Shown: in pieces, positions 42,663 to 55,947 of the stretch
Position numbering within the stretch: position 1 is the stretch's first letter
Layout: each line of letters begins with the position of its first letter
NCBI GenBank assembly: GCA_022036555.1
Contig: CM039130.1
Coordinates: 17,009,937 to 17,073,936 of the forward strand
DNA length: 64,000 nucleotides
From: Microstegium vimineum
Taxonomy: Eukaryota > Streptophyta > Magnoliopsida > Poales > Poaceae
Direction of reading: 5' to 3'
Translations under genes and position numbers: made by a program
Notes under the pieces: model-generated
What the model was told of the DNA's origin: nothing
Databases searched by the model: none
The model's input: only the letters and a program-made list of their open reading frames with translations

Positions 42663-44365
42663 TGCTTGTTGGTATTTCTTAGGACTATTGGATAAATCCG
42701 CAAGCGCACAGATTATACCGTTGTAGCACTTCACCTAGGAGTATTCCAAGGTATCGTAATTTATATTTTCCCAAGGGAAAGCTGGGCTAGAATGATAATT
42801 AGAGAGAGATCCTAGAGAGTACCTCAACTTAGTACCAACTAGTATAGGGGGGTAAACGATAAATGTGATAGGAAGGGGTTGATGAATGAATAAGCCAAGG
42901 TAAATGATACTTAGAACGGACTATATAGAAAGCTAGGTGGGAGGACAATGAGAGAGTATAAGGGACTCCTAAGCAATTCAATCTACTTCAATATACTTAG
43001 CTAATTAACTAGTCTAAACACTATAGTTTGCCTCCTCAATACAAGTATGCTAGGCGAGGGGATAGATCACAGAAGGACAAAACTCCTACCCGACCGCGCC
43101 CTCGTTTTACGGGGGCCTTACCTTTTAAGAACTTGCCTAAAAACACATGGTGCAATACAACGACAAGACAAGGCTATCACCTCTAGCTAGCTACCACAAA
43201 CAATCCTGCAGCAAGTTTTAACCAATGATAAAGTGATGTATAAGCACCACACTTACACACAACGTATTACTTTGACTACGATCTATAATCAAACCACCCT
43301 ATGACAGACAATGATCGCATACAGCAAAGGTCACAAGGATCACAGACTATGGATGTAAAGACTATTAAAGAGCAAAAGCATATAACAATACTATATCTAG
43401 TATAGTAATGCTCAAAGTAAATACTAAGTAAAGTAGAGAGAAAAGATAATATATTAAATAAGATAAAGTTTTACAAAGAAGGAAAGATACAAGAGCTATA
43501 CCAGACTTCCCAGAAGACAACTCTGGAAATCCCGAGCGCAGCTCGACTCAACTCTAACTCCCACTCTAGACTAACTCCTAGAACAATCTAAGGAATACAG
43601 CTTGTAGGCTTCTTCACCATGTGTAAGAGGGGGGTGTGACCCTCTATTTATAGTAGGGGGTGGAGTAGGGGCTACTCCATCGCCACGTTAGCGATCCGGG
43701 GCCTTCCATCCTCCACCCTTGGATCAAACCGACCCTTGAACCGACCAAGGGTGGCTGGTGATGATTTCCACCATGTGCCAAGGGGTATGGTAGTTGAGGG
43801 ACCCAACCGACCTATAGAGGCGGTCGGCTGACTGCCCCTATGGCATGTGGGCCCTCCTCTGACCTCCTGGAAGTGGCCCCAATGGTCAGGGACCAAGTGG
43901 GGGCCTGGTGGGCCAAGATGGGGGTCGGCCGATCCCCCCTTGGGGCTTTGGCCCACCTTGGTCTCCTAGGTGCTGGTCCCACTTGTCATTGATGTTGGAT
44001 ATTGATTCTGAGGTGGTTGTCACGTTTATCTCCTTGGTGTGGGCCCATGGATCCATGTGCTATGCATGTGAGCCGTTGAGAGAAAGCACAGACTGATCCA
44101 AGGGTTGGATATCACTCTGGGATGCTTCTCTTGGATCATGGCCGAGAGGGGAGCCAGGTGGGCCCATAGGGTGGTTGTCGGCCCCCTATGTGGGTCCCAC
44201 TTGCTCTCCTTTGCTCCATTTCTTCATTCCTACACTCAAACACTCATGGACATGTGGAACTGGTTATTTGATAAAATATGCTCATGTGGTGTTTGTTTAT
44301 CCTTGATCATAGGGTTGGTGGCAGCATTTTGATTATGAAAAAGTGTACTGTAATTTGTGCCAACA
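42663..44365 (-). repeat. 5' LTR of the second Athila element
   Basis: On the minus strand it would start TGTTGGCACAAATTACAG at 44365 and end CCAACAAGCA at 42663, 1703 bp. A minus-strand TATAAATAG lies near 43645-43655. The U3 is GC-rich with CGGTCGGC and GGTCGGCCGATCC words (about 43815 and 43923). The right boundary is chosen from the TG start and is not confirmed by a second copy; the left 300 bp resemble 6967-7284. Confidence 0.6.
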
Positions 44366-45552
44366 ACGAGCATGTGAGGAGGACGGTCCAAAACCTCACC
44401 AACTGAAATCATGGCTTCACAAAAAGGTATGTTGTCTTTTTGCATTCTCTTTTAAATTTCTGAAATCTTTTTCATTGCATGATCATTTCTCTTGTTAGTT
44501 TCAAAACATAATGATGCTTAGTCATAATAAACTGTGAAAATTAATTTGACCCTAAAAACATTAAAATCTCTCTTCATCCACGAAAGTTGCATTGCATTTT
44601 TAAATTGTGTAATTAGTTTAGTGTAAGAAAGCTAAGGCCTTTAGAGGCCACAGTGGGGTCGGCCGACCTGGCCTTGGACCCACTCCCTTCTAATCTTCTC
44701 TTCCTCGAGATGCCTTGTGCCTGAGCACTAAAACCCAAGTTAGGGGCCATAGGAGGTGATCGGCTGGCATGGCCTTGACTCCTCCCATCCTCTCCTTGTT
44801 CCCCACTTTCTCTCTCACCACTCACATGCCAATGCCTGTGCAAAAGATTCTTCATGAGAAATCATCATACCTTGCCAAAGCATATCTCTCCATCTCACAA
44901 ATCACCATGATCCTTTCACCACTCATTTCTTCCAAACATCAGAAGACCACAATCACCATACCTCTTTTATAAACAATCATATACCTTCTCATCATTCATC
45001 GAACCATCACGAGAAGCATATCACTAATCACTAAAGGGGCCAGACTCTCCTATCATCTACTTAACTCCTTGATCATGAAACATCAACAATTGACAATGCC
45101 CTTCATCCCTTTTCTTGAATCACGCAAAGCCAAAGTGTGGAGCATCTTTTTGCTTAATTAGCCAACATGGCCAAATGGATCCTATCATTTCCTTGCTCCC
45201 CATTACCACTCAAGTTGGTGTGGTGCAAGGCCCATCATCAAAGCACCCATAGGGTGGTCGGCCAATGCAGTAGAGGACCCTCCATTCAAATCCTTGTCAA
45301 GCATCTTCCTGCATGCCACTACTTTGCAAATCAGAGGACTCAAAGGGCATAATGGAGGGTCAGTCGACCGGGCCCTAGTGCCCCTAGCACTCTCCTCCTC
45401 CTCTTTGCTATATGTACACATGCAAAGAGACTCTTTCAAGCACACACTCTCGACCAGCAATCTCACGAGCTAAAAATCATTGCCATCTTCCTCCAATAAG
45501 CTTCACCGCTATTCAAGAGAAGGGGAAGGTCTTAGCTAGTTAGAGTAGTAAG
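44366..45552 (+). other. Uncharacterised repeat, possibly LTR and leader of the next ORF
   Basis: I recognise no protein. The palindrome GGTCGGCCGACC occurs exactly at 44657-44668, with variants near 44758, 45255 and 45361. The sequence ends just before an ATG at 45553. A weak TATA-like GCTATATGTAC lies near 45408. It may be an old LTR plus leader, but I cannot define its ends. Confidence 0.35.
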
Positions 45553-46830
45553 ATGAAGTCCCTCAAGAAAGCACTCAAGAAGGCACGTAGTTCAGTTAGT
45601 GGGAGTTCTTCCAAAAATTCCTAGAGAGGAAGTTCATCTCAAGACACGGAGATCATGTCAATTGATTCAAGGCACGATTCAAGGTATGACTCAGTACAAG
45701 GTTTGGGTGCCACTGAAATCATGGCCAGCAGTGCTAGCCATGGTGATTATGAGCAACAACATCCTAGTGCCAATCATTACAAAACGACTGACATTTCGGA
45801 AGATCAATCATCACGGGTCACCGATCCTGAAACCGCATCCAGCTCACACCTCATGAGATGACCACCTTCAACAAATTGAAGGTAGTGACTACGAGAACAC
45901 CAAGGTAATTGATCCTACCCTTTTAGCAAGAATGGAATTAGACATAGAGTTTGTTGAAGTCTTTAATGCTACAGGGTGGACTAATGAATTTTGGGATGTT
46001 CTAGAGACCCAGGAAGTAGACTTTTAACTCTAGAATTCCTAAGCCGGTTAATACAAATGCACAAAGACTTACTTTCCGGCTGCTTAATCATTCATTACAT
46101 TTACCTGGAAAGAGTTCGGCCTTGTTCTTGGGTGTAGAGAAAAATGTGTTGTTAATCTTGAACATGCTACCCAGGGTATAATAGACGTGAATTTTGGAAA
46201 CTAATTACTGGAAAAGATAGTGCTAGATACCCATGAACAAGTGAAATTCATAATCCCATGCTACATTTCATGCATCGTTGGATAGGAATAACCATGTCCC
46301 TAGAGATGATGTAAGAATTGTAACGGAAAATGAGCTAAGAATACTTTTTGCCATGGTAAATAAGATTCATGTTATTCCTGTTAGAGCCATGGTAGACCAT
46401 GGTTTTTCACCCATTAAAAGAAAAGGACCCTTTGAATTTACATCCATGATCCCCAATTCATGCTAAATGGCCCACTTGATGATTATCAGTTTTTTTTTAG
46501 ACACCCCTAGGCTGTTCTAGCAGGGCCCACTTTGGCAAGGTCACTGTTGGCAAATGGACCAATAATTCTGTCATCTATATTTCTACTGACCCAAACACCA
46601 GGATTCCACTCCCCTGTGAAAGATTTAAATTGTATAGGTGTAGGCACAACCTTAAATGCAGAACCCAAGAAGGACGTAGGATTTTGTAGGTCAATGGGTG
46701 AACTAGTATGGGATATGTGCACAAGAAAAAGGGCACATCCTTAGGACCAGATTATGAGGAAGATGAGTCTGCCGTGCCACGCATTTCTCTAGCTCAAGGA
46801 GGATTCCAGAGATCATCGCATCCCCAAAAG
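45553..46830 (+). pseudogene. Possible Athila-type ORF1 or gag fragment
   Basis: An ATG at 45553 opens a basic start (MKSLKKALKKARSS), a stop near 45624, then SIDSRHDSRYDS and a Ser-rich stretch. Further words are ARMELDIEFVEVFNATGW and EFWDVLETQ (about 45930-46010) and LRILFAMVNKIHVIPVRAMV (46335-46395). The spacing of FW and of the 'ILF..VN....PV..MVDH' words recalls Athila ORF1 (PF03078), but frames change often and the match is from memory. Confidence 0.35.
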
Positions 46831-49800
46831 GAGGGTTCTTTTTTGCTTCTTCACAGGAAAGGAGTACTGTGATTTTGTCACGACGTAAATCTTCACTAAT
46901 AAAGTGAGGGGGCTGAGGGGAGAGGAGCGCTCTCCCCAGAATGGGGCCCAAAAATCAGCAGCAGGTTCAAGAAATGAGAGATCACAATCCCCAGAAATGG
47001 GAGTTCTACCCCGAGCAGGGAATGCACCCAAAACGCTTTTCCCCTCCACCGGGCCCATGAAAGGAAAAATTTGGGGGGAGGTTCCCTCCCCCACAAAGGA
47101 AAGTTTTTAATTTCCAGCATTATAATTCTGTATTTTTTTTTCCGCCTTTTAAATTCGCTTTTTAAATTTATCATTTTAATTTTAGCAATAAAAAAACTTT
47201 GAATTTGAAAAAAAAAAGAATAAAAAGACTTATCTCTAGGGCTCCTCAAAGAAATCTAGAGAAACCAAGACTTGGCTCTGGTAAAACAACGACCCTGATA
47301 AGACCCCCCTGATCGTGCCAACCTCGCCCTCGAACAAGAAAACGCTCTCATCAACTTCCTCAAGCAACATCGACATCTTCGCCTGGAAAGGGCAGACATC
47401 CCCGGATTCCCCAAAGACCGCCCCGAGCACTCGCTGAAGTAGTCAAAGGGGGGCCAACCCCAACTCCTCAAAAACTCTGAAGGTTTGCGCCGGATCATAA
47501 AGGGGCTATCAAGGCAGAAAAAACCCCGGGCCCCTAGCTGCGGGGTTCATTAGGGAACAAATCACCCCCGATTGGCTTGCCAATCCGGTGCTTGAAAGGG
47601 GAAAAAACAATGAATGGAAAACGTGCGTTGACTACACGGTCCACAAACATTTGCCCCCCCTGCCCCTTTCCCTCTCCCACGCATCGACGAAGTCATTGAC
47701 TCCCCCGTCGGATGCGAGCTCCCTCCATCTCGACGTTACTCTGGCTATCACCTATAGCATTAAAAATAAAGACCAGATCAAAACCTCGTTCATAACCCCT
47801 TTGGGGCTTATTGTACACAACAATGCCTTTGGACTCAAGAAACTGGCGCTACCTATCAGCGCGTATCCAAAAAGCTTGAAGGACCCTTTGGGCGATGTGT
47901 CATAAAAACGCACTCCACAGAGACGCTAATCGCTGACATTGAGGCAACCTTCAAAGGGCCCCAAACGAGACGTGGAAACTAAACCCAAAGAAGTGCATTT
48001 TTGGGGCATCACGGGAAACCCTCGGCAAATATAGTCATTCGATCCGGCATCCGACCTAATCCCGAAAAGACCATGCAGTTCTTCAAATGAAGCCTCCATT
48101 AACGTCAAGGGTTACAGAAAATCTCGGGGGGCATGGCCACCCTGAACTCAATAAACCCCCCAAAAGGGGCACTCCCCGACTTCTTTCCCGAAGGGACTGA
48201 ATCCAGGCCCGAACCTCTAAAGCCCCAACTTTGGGGCCCTTTGTTTTTCGAGGGAAACCCCTTTCCCACTCAGGGAGCGGGGGCCGGGTCTCTTATTCTA
48301 CCCCGTTCAAAGTTAACCTCCCCCTACGTCCTCCCTTCCCTTTTCTTGGCTTTCAAAAACGCCCCAAATATGAGGAAAACACCCCGGGGCCCCCATCGCC
48401 CGAACTCGGCAAAAAAACCCCACCCTTCAATGGAAACCCCGCTCGGGGCCCATAAATCAGCAACAAAAAATGGAACTTCCCCAATAAAAATTTTGGACGT
48501 TTTATTGCGTGCCACCCGAAAGCTAAAAGGGTAAATTTTTGGGGGTTTTGGGAAATAAACAACATCCTCCGTGTTTGAAATCAACCTCCCGGGTTTAGTG
48601 TAGAAGCTGGACCCCCCCGCAACCCCCCCGTCCTTTGCGGAGTTTTCCCTTCAAGACCTACTTGACCCTTTCCCCGGGATAAATTTTAAACCCCATCCGA
48701 TGCGTGCCCCCCCGCGCAAACCCCCCTGGTCGGCGCGACTCCTCCCCACATTTCGACTGGCGCGCGTTTTCATTCAATACCTCCCTAAAACCCCTTGTCC
48801 CATAAATTTGAACAAAACCCAGAATGGTGGTTCCACCAAGCTCACAACTATATCCCGCGGGGGAGCGCTAAGGAGGAAGAACCCAAGTTTGAAGCACTGA
48901 AAAAATGCGTCCCCAAAGGGGGGAGGGTGCCTAAATTCTAGGGGCCCCCCACGGGCCATGGGGGAACCCACGCGGCCGAAAAGACGTTGTCAAAAAGTTT
49001 TCTGAGCAGGTTTTTATTGGCCCCGGCGGTCCCCGACGCGGAAAAAAGGTGCCACCTAAAAGGGGATGCCCATTTTTCGCCAAGAAAACCCCCTTTCCCA
49101 GCTCAGGAACATCAAGCATACCAGTTTCCGGGCCCCCTTCACCTTTTGGGGGCCCCCCCCTTTGCTGGGCCCTTTTTCCGACCAGCGTCGGAAAACTTCA
49201 AGTGACCCCCTCGGGTTGACAATTTTCTCCAAGTGGTCGGGTTTTAAGCCGACCCCAAAATCCTCCTGGGGAAACCCCAAGTCCCCTTCATCGACGAACT
49301 TTACCCCGTTTCGGCGTCCCAAAATTCCATCATCACCCCGGGGTAAATTTTTGGGGGAACCTCTTTTGGGGTTTTTTGCGGGAAAAAACGGAATCCCTTG
49401 TAAAATACGTCTCCGCCCCCAAACCCCAGGGGAAAGGGGCCCGGGCCAACGCCCCAAAAGCAATGATTTTAATGCATCAAAAGGGCACTTTAAAAAAGGG
49501 GAAAGAGAAGAACCCGGGGTTTTTTGGGCCCCTATGAGAACCCCCCGGGGGTTTTAAGGGGGACTACGCACTCCCCCAGCCGAAACCCCCCCGGGCGTCC
49601 CCCGTGTTTCAGGGTTTTGGTTGGGAAAAAATTTCCAAAACCGGGACACCCCTTTGGCCCCCAAAGGGTTTTTACATTACGCGAAGGACACCCGATAAAA
49701 GCACGGGCCCGAAACCTGGGACCCCCTTTTAAAAGAAAAACGTTTCCCCCTTCGTCCCATACGAACGGCCCCAAATCCCCCAAAGGCTTTTTCCCCCGCT

Positions 49801-52800
49801 CACAACCGCAACGTCACCCCCCGGCCCTTTTACAATAGGGAATTTCCCTTTAAAGAAAAAGCAAAAACCCCGGACTGCACGGGGTTTATCTTCGCAGGGG
49901 CCCCCCCTACATATGAAAGTCCCCGACCAGGGTCATACTGGCTCGCAGCCCCGGAGGGAAATCGACGCCCCAAATTTTTGGGAAGATAGAGCCCGGGGGC
50001 CCCTTTCTACCCCTAAAATTGTCCCATGTCCCACGAAATAAATAAAGATCCCGAATTGCTCTCAACCCCTATTTTTTTTTAAAAAATTTCCCCAAACGCC
50101 CACGGCGTTCGGGACCTCTAAAAACGCCCACAGCATTCGGTGCCCTCCCCAAACACTCCACTGTTCGACGGGCCTTCAAAAAAGCATTGGGGGTTCTCGC
50201 CAATACCTGGCCATAAATAGAACCTTTCCGGGAAACTAGCCTGCCGATTAGCCATTCGTAGAAGTAGCTACCCTACCCGCTAGGGTACATCGGGGAAAAT
50301 CTCCCCAAGGGGGCCTCCCCCAAAAACTAGGGGGACGTTGGGTTGGGTTTGGAGGCCATTTTGGGGTTTTGCTCCCCGGATTTTTCCTGACCATAATTTT
50401 CGGTCGATGACTCTACAAGAAGCATGGCTATTCGCCCCTTGGGCTATGGGAAAGGTCTCTACAGGCCCTGGTGGTGCCCCGATCGAGCCTTGGAAAAAAG
50501 GGCCCCGTCCCTGGCATCTCCCAAAAGGTTTCATGAGTTGCCGCCCCCTTTCGCCCCGGGTTGTTCTAGTGTGCCCCCTTGGGAAATCCCTAAGGGGTTC
50601 CCCCGTGTTGGGGGCCCCGCCCTACGATTTTTGGACCAAGGAGACCCAAAGGGGGGGAATGATTCATCGCTAGTTTTCATGCCCAGCTGGCACGAGGGCA
50701 TAAAAGTGAAATAAAACTCAGCGCCCCGGGTAAACAAAAGCTTTGATACATTTCACTTTTCGGGTCCCTAAAAAAACTTGCTTTATATACAAACAACCCA
50801 CTCCCCGTACAAAAGAACTCCATATCAGACAGAAGATCTCCAAAGGGGAAGGGAAAGCGCCTGCCTCCGCTTCCCAAAAAAATATAACCATCTCAGAAGT
50901 TTCCTGCCCCATAACCCCCTGTTTCCCTTGCAGATCGATCGCGGATGTGCGATCGATGTATGGCAAGCCCCTGGGGCGAGTTTGCTCCTGCGCCGCCGAT
51001 GAGCGAAGGATTTAAAATGATTTCCCAAAAAATCCCTTCCCCCTTTACAAAACATCAGCAATCGCCCCCCCCCGACAGAGGAACAGGGACGAAAGCGGGT
51101 TTTCCACACATGCCTCCGGGGGCCCAAACCCCTTGAACCCAAACTCCGGAAAAAGGGTAGTTGCGACGGGCATCCTCTCTAGGTCTACAACAAAAAGGGG
51201 AACTAGGGCCCAAAAAAAGCAAGGCCCAAAAAAACAAAGCAACCAGGGGAAAATTTTTGGAACCAAAACCTTTTTTTCCCTTGGCCAATGGTCGCGAAAC
51301 TTTAAGTTCTACGTTCCTTCTCCAAAAAAAGCCTCCCCCAGGGGTTCCCCCAAAAACCCCCCCGGGCCCCCACAAAAAAACCCCCCTCAAAGCCCCCAGA
51401 AACCATAACCCCAAGCTTATGCTCCCCAAAATCGTTTTCAAAAGCACCTACAAAACCGGGCAAACAGTCGGGCCACCCGAAGGATAGTTCGGCCAAAAAT
51501 AAGCCAAGGAAAAGGGGAAAAAACCCGGGCATTCACGTTCATACGGTCCCAAAAATCTGGGGGCCATTGGAGTCCCCCATTATCAGCAACAACCTCCTCC
51601 CCTTTAACGAGGGCAATTCAACAAGTTACCTCAACGACAGTGGAGTCCGCCTTCTCTGCCTCTTCCTCGAAGAGAAACAAAGGACAACGCACCCACGTCA
51701 TTGCCAGGCCCCTTGCCCCAAGCCGCTTCGGCAGGGACCTCATCGACAGGAAACCCCCGGGTTTCCCCAAAAAAAAACCCCCAGGCCGCCCCCAACTTGG
51801 AAATCTTCCAGCCCACGGCTCCGACCCCAACGGCCCCCGGTCAGCCGGTGTCCTCCCCCCAGGAAATTTTTCGCCGACTAGATCCCGATCATGGCCTCCT
51901 GTACGACGGGGAAACGACCCCCCAAACCCCCAACGACGTTTCCAAAACATACATACCAAAAGCATTCACAAAACAACAAAGCAGTAGAACAAAGCACTCC
52001 CCAAGGAATGCCTTCCCCCGAGAACCCAGGTCGCCCTTAGAGGCCTCGATGCCGGGGCCGACCCGAACCCGGCCTGGGTATAAGCACAAGAGGAAACGTC
52101 TTCACCCCCCACTAGACACCATCCCCACCCTTCCCATAGGGGTGGGCAGGGGAACCTCGCCAAAGTGGGGGGCCACGACGGTCCAGCCCACACCAATAGC
52201 TTGACAGCCGCCGGGGCGCGTAGAATTCTGGTAGCAACCCAAGGACGGAGCAAAGCGAAAAAAGTAGCCGGCCCTGCCGTGGAACAAAAAAACATCAAAA
52301 ACATACAAATAAAAGGCAACGCACACAAGAAAAAAACACAAGCTAAAAAACCCCAACCGGGGGGGGAGGGCGACGGAGAAAAAAATTTTCCCCAAAAGTG
52401 CGCTGGCGCAAAAACGTTTTCAAATCAAAGATAAACTTCAATGCTGTCCGAAACGCGGGTAAATTTTCCCTTCGGGTGCCTCCCGAGACTGTCTTCTCCC
52501 CTGGCATTTCAAAGGCCCGGGTGCCCCCTCTCCTTGCAAGGTTGGCAGGCCTGGCGTTAAAGCACAAGAAACTCCACATGTAAAGGTTCACGATCAATAA
52601 ATTTTTCAATAGCCCCTTCACCTTCCCCAAAACCCCGCTCAGAGGGCATCTCCGACCAGTTTGCCCCCCCCTTTTAGGCCCAGAAACGGGGTCACAGGGC
52701 GCACGGGTTTTCCCTGGTGGATTAAAAACCACCCGATACCATTCCATTCCTTTCCGAAGTGCAATACACTGCCCAAAATAACATCGGAAGACCAGTCCCT

Positions 52801-53930
52801 TGGGGGCTTGAGGCGAAAGAAGATCAGAACAAATCAAAATGGGGAAAAATCCTAATAAACGCCTCGCCAGGTGAATGATGGCGCAATATGCACAATCGAG
52901 TCTGGGTTCAGGTTGCCAAGGGGATCTCATAATACTGCAACAAAACCCCGAAGAAAAAGGGTGCATACAAAACCCGAGAACATCGAAAGAATGCTCAAAA
53001 ACCCCAAGCCACCGGGGTTTTGGGGGGAGGGAAAAACCTCACCCGTCCCCCACCCCACCCCCCCCAACCCCCCTTTATCCGGAGAAACCCCCGAAAACAA
53101 GTTGTTGATCTCTTTTTTTCCTCAAAACGCATCGCATCCGTGCTTTGGGCCCCCGTGGCACCACCCAAATTCTCGAAAATCGGATTTTGGGATTGGCGGT
53201 GCAGTACCCCCCCGCTGTTGTCGCCCTATTTACCGCCGCCACACGCAGAGGGTCACGGCACCCCTCCCCTTCGCCCATGAAAGATTGAACTTTTGAAACC
53301 AAAAGGCGGAAAAGCATATTATGCAAAACCCCAAAAAGGGGAAAATGATGAAGAAGATTGAGGAAGACGAAAAGCTCACCGAAAAAGAAAGGTGGGGAAA
53401 AAACCGTGCCGTTAAGTCCGTCTTTTTTACCAAGCGGGCGGGGTCGCCTCCTAGGGTTTTTTGGGGAAAACCCCGATGGCTAGTACCGACCCCCACAAAA
53501 ATCCGCATTCCGCGGCGTAGACAGTTTGCTTTCAGGGGCGCTAATGGGGTTTATCCCTATTTTAAATTTTTTTTCATAATTTCTTTCCAAATTATTGTCC
53601 CAATTACAAATAAAGATTTTCCCCAAAAAACTCGCACTCTGCAGTCCCGGGGGGTTGGAAAAAAATTTTTTCGAGAATTTTCTTCACAGGTTCATGCTTA
53701 AGCTACATTTTAAACCCGGTTGCCAGACTCTACCAACAAAAAAAAGCGGGTAATACATGGGGATTTCCCCAAACCCCGGCTACGCCCCCCAACTAGTCCC
53801 ATCTCCCACCAGGCTCGGGGACTCCTCAACTATGTATGGGTCGGGGGGCTACGACCATGCTCTATGGCAAACAAAAACTGGTATCCCCAAAAAGACACTT
53901 GGGACAGCAAAAAATTAGAGCAACATGAGC
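46831..53930. other. Block of abnormal homopolymer-rich sequence, probably low-quality consensus
   Basis: From about 46831 runs of four to eight identical bases become far commoner than on either side, and the normal texture returns near 53930. Where a sister sequence exists the difference looks like base smoothing: GGACTTGTCTCTGG near 36380 corresponds to GGGCCCCGTCCCTGG near 50500. Ordinary retroelement genes remain recognisable beneath it. Frameshifts here are therefore not evidence of biological decay. Confidence 0.7.
47230..49860 (+). pseudogene. pol: Tat-type gypsy pol: RT, RNase H and integrase in corrupted sequence
   Basis: Across three frames I read NIDIFAWK (about 47366), PEHSLK, then WKTCVDYT (47620) for RT, PLPLSLSHASTKSL and DQIKTSFITPLGL (47775). 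RNase H follows as FFEGNPFPTQGAGAG (48250-48290, matching the usual YFDGS..GAGAG). Integrase words are THAAEKTLSKSF (48970), AQEHQAYQFP (49105), a NSIITPG-like catalytic segment near 49325 and a degraded HP..NG.VE region near 49430. The order RT, RNase H, integrase shows gypsy, and the style is Tat lineage. No gag is visible to the left. Confidence 0.65.
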
Positions 53931-54413
53931 CTGATACAAGAACCATCGCGCTCCTTACATCAGGCTCAGGGACTACTGGTATTCACAGTTGTTTTTATCA
54001 AACTTATGTTTAAGTTTTTCGCCTTCTACTTTTATGCATTATTTTTTATATATAAAGCTTGGCACCATGTGCTTATTTCACCTACTACCAAGCTCGAGGA
54101 CTAATGGGTACACTTCACCTTGCGGTGAATGTATTGATTTCTTCCAACAAACTCTGCTGTTTCAATGTTGTTTTTGCAGAGTCTAAGTGGGTACACTTCA
54201 CCAGGAAAGGACTTTCAAAATTTTCTTCTTCAGCACATCACATTCTTCCAAAAAAGCTACAAACCTCCGACGAGGGACCTGTTCGGAGATCACGCTACGA
54301 CGTTCTCGACTAGTCTGACCTGGTCGAGACTCTGCAACGATGAAGGTGACCAGCTGGGCACCTCCAGGGATGACGCAGCGAGCTCTCCGAAAGAATGCAC
54401 GCGCTCGGGGACT
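49861..54413 (+). other. 3' non-coding region of the pol-bearing gypsy element
   Basis: About 50090-50660 matches 35930-36540, and 53790-54413 matches 38040-38882 of the non-autonomous element, so both share one 3' region. The middle (50700-53700) does not visibly contain the F-box-like frame. The many open frames here on both strands lack any motif and lie in the homopolymer-rich block. GCTCGGGGACT-type motifs occur at 53813, 53964, 54092 and 54403, the last touching the LTR. Confidence 0.6.
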
Positions 54414-54833
54414 TGTTGGGGACCTTTAGGGCCTACCGACCAGAAGGTGGCCTAGCCCGTGAGGCTCTGTGGCACGGGGACCAGCCCGATGTGCTCGCCA
54501 GGGACTCTAAAGAACCTTTCTCCCCAAAGGAAGATCCTAGTAATAGACTGGGATCCCTTGCCTTGGGGGGACCAACGTAATCTGTTAGGATATGGAAACT
54601 GTAACCCTGCTCCCCAGCAAATAAAAGGGCGAGCAGGGACCCCCTCAAAATCCATCTCTACACCTCATGTAACCTAATACTCATATCAACCCCAGCCCCC
54701 AAAAATACAGGACGAGGGTATTACGGCGATTGCCGGCCTGAACCTGTATAAATTATCATGTCAACGCTATCTGTGTTACACTTGATCGCCGTCGCCACAC
54801 CTCCCCTACAATCTACTCCCGTAGGGTACCCCT
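54414..54833 (+). repeat. 3' LTR of the pol-bearing gypsy element, truncated
   Basis: It starts TGTTGGGGACC and follows the LTR at 38883 with an early internal deletion of about 25 bp. It stops at GGGTACCCC, about 35-40 bp short of the end, where the Angela-like LTR begins. The TATA box is degenerate. Confidence 0.8.
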
Positions 54834-55947
54834 TGTTGCGAGTATGCCCTAGAGGTAATCATCTTACTTGTATGGTTATTCTAAAGTTGTACCTAATCAG
54901 AGTTCTGCAAAATGCACATGAATATTAGATCAGCACATTATTAGTTGAAAAACTATGTTTCACAAGTCATGGACATAGAGATGTCAAACTAATAATGTGG
55001 GCACATGTATGATATGGGGGCTGGACAGACCCACCTGAGATTATCTCTAACCCATCGTGTACAATATGTCCTTAGACCTGAGATTGTCGTATATACTCAA
55101 GATGTGAAACGGCCTACTTAGGGACTAGCAAACGCTCTCCGTGACTGGGTAGTTATAAAGGTAACTTTCGGGCTTGTCGGGAAAATGCTGTGAGACATAG
55201 TAAATCAAGATGGAATTTGCCACTCTCCATATGAGAGAGATATCACTAGACCTCTCAAATGATTAGATCATGAAATGCATGGCCGTGCTTGGTTAAGTGT
55301 TAACCTACAAGTTGGACCAAATATCGTAAGACAAAAGGAATAAACAAGTATATGGTATTGTGGTGGTTCGTTGATATGATCGCAGCGTATCATGAGTTGA
55401 CACACCTTGCTAGAGGCCGCTATACTATTGGTCAAGTTAAGAGTACCTGGACCATGTCTAGGGGTGCGTGAGTTTCATAGGGTCGCCCTTAAGGGGCTGG
55501 AAGCCAATTCGGGTTGGACCCAAAATTAGATTAGGTTTAGGGTACTAAGGGGCCTCCAACGTGGGAGCTCGTTAGGATGCCAAAATAAAGCAAGGGTGTG
55601 GCGCGGGGCGAGATCAATCCAGGCCTTTTGGCAGCTGCCACGCCTCCCCGCTCGCGCCTTCGCTCCCGCGGACCTAGCTGTCCGGGGTGCAACGCTTTCT
55701 CCCTGCACGTGTGGGATTTCTCGGAGTGCTGCATCTGGATAACAAGGATAACCGTGCGAAGGGGATGTTGAGACGGGTGACCTCGCAACTTCACGGCACT
55801 GCTATGACGTGCACAACTACATCGAGTCGCTTCCGCTGCCTGCGCATCTAGTGGTAATCCCGTGATCTATAACTAGCACTAGATCCTGGTTTATAGGGTA
55901 AAAAAATTTTTTTTTTTCGGCTAGCATAGCAACCTCGTAACCCTACA
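54834..55947 (+). repeat. 5' LTR of the Angela-like element
   Basis: It is 1114 bp, from TGTTGCGAG to AACCCTACA. Compared with the fragment at 7285 it lacks about 110 bp after GAGGTAATCAT. A T-rich tract is near 55900-55920. I see no clean TATA box. Confidence 0.7.

Noticed and set aside
48133..53701. Dozens of open frames on both strands, up to 207 codons
   Set aside because: They fall in the homopolymer-smoothed block and carry no motif apart from the pol fragments already listed.
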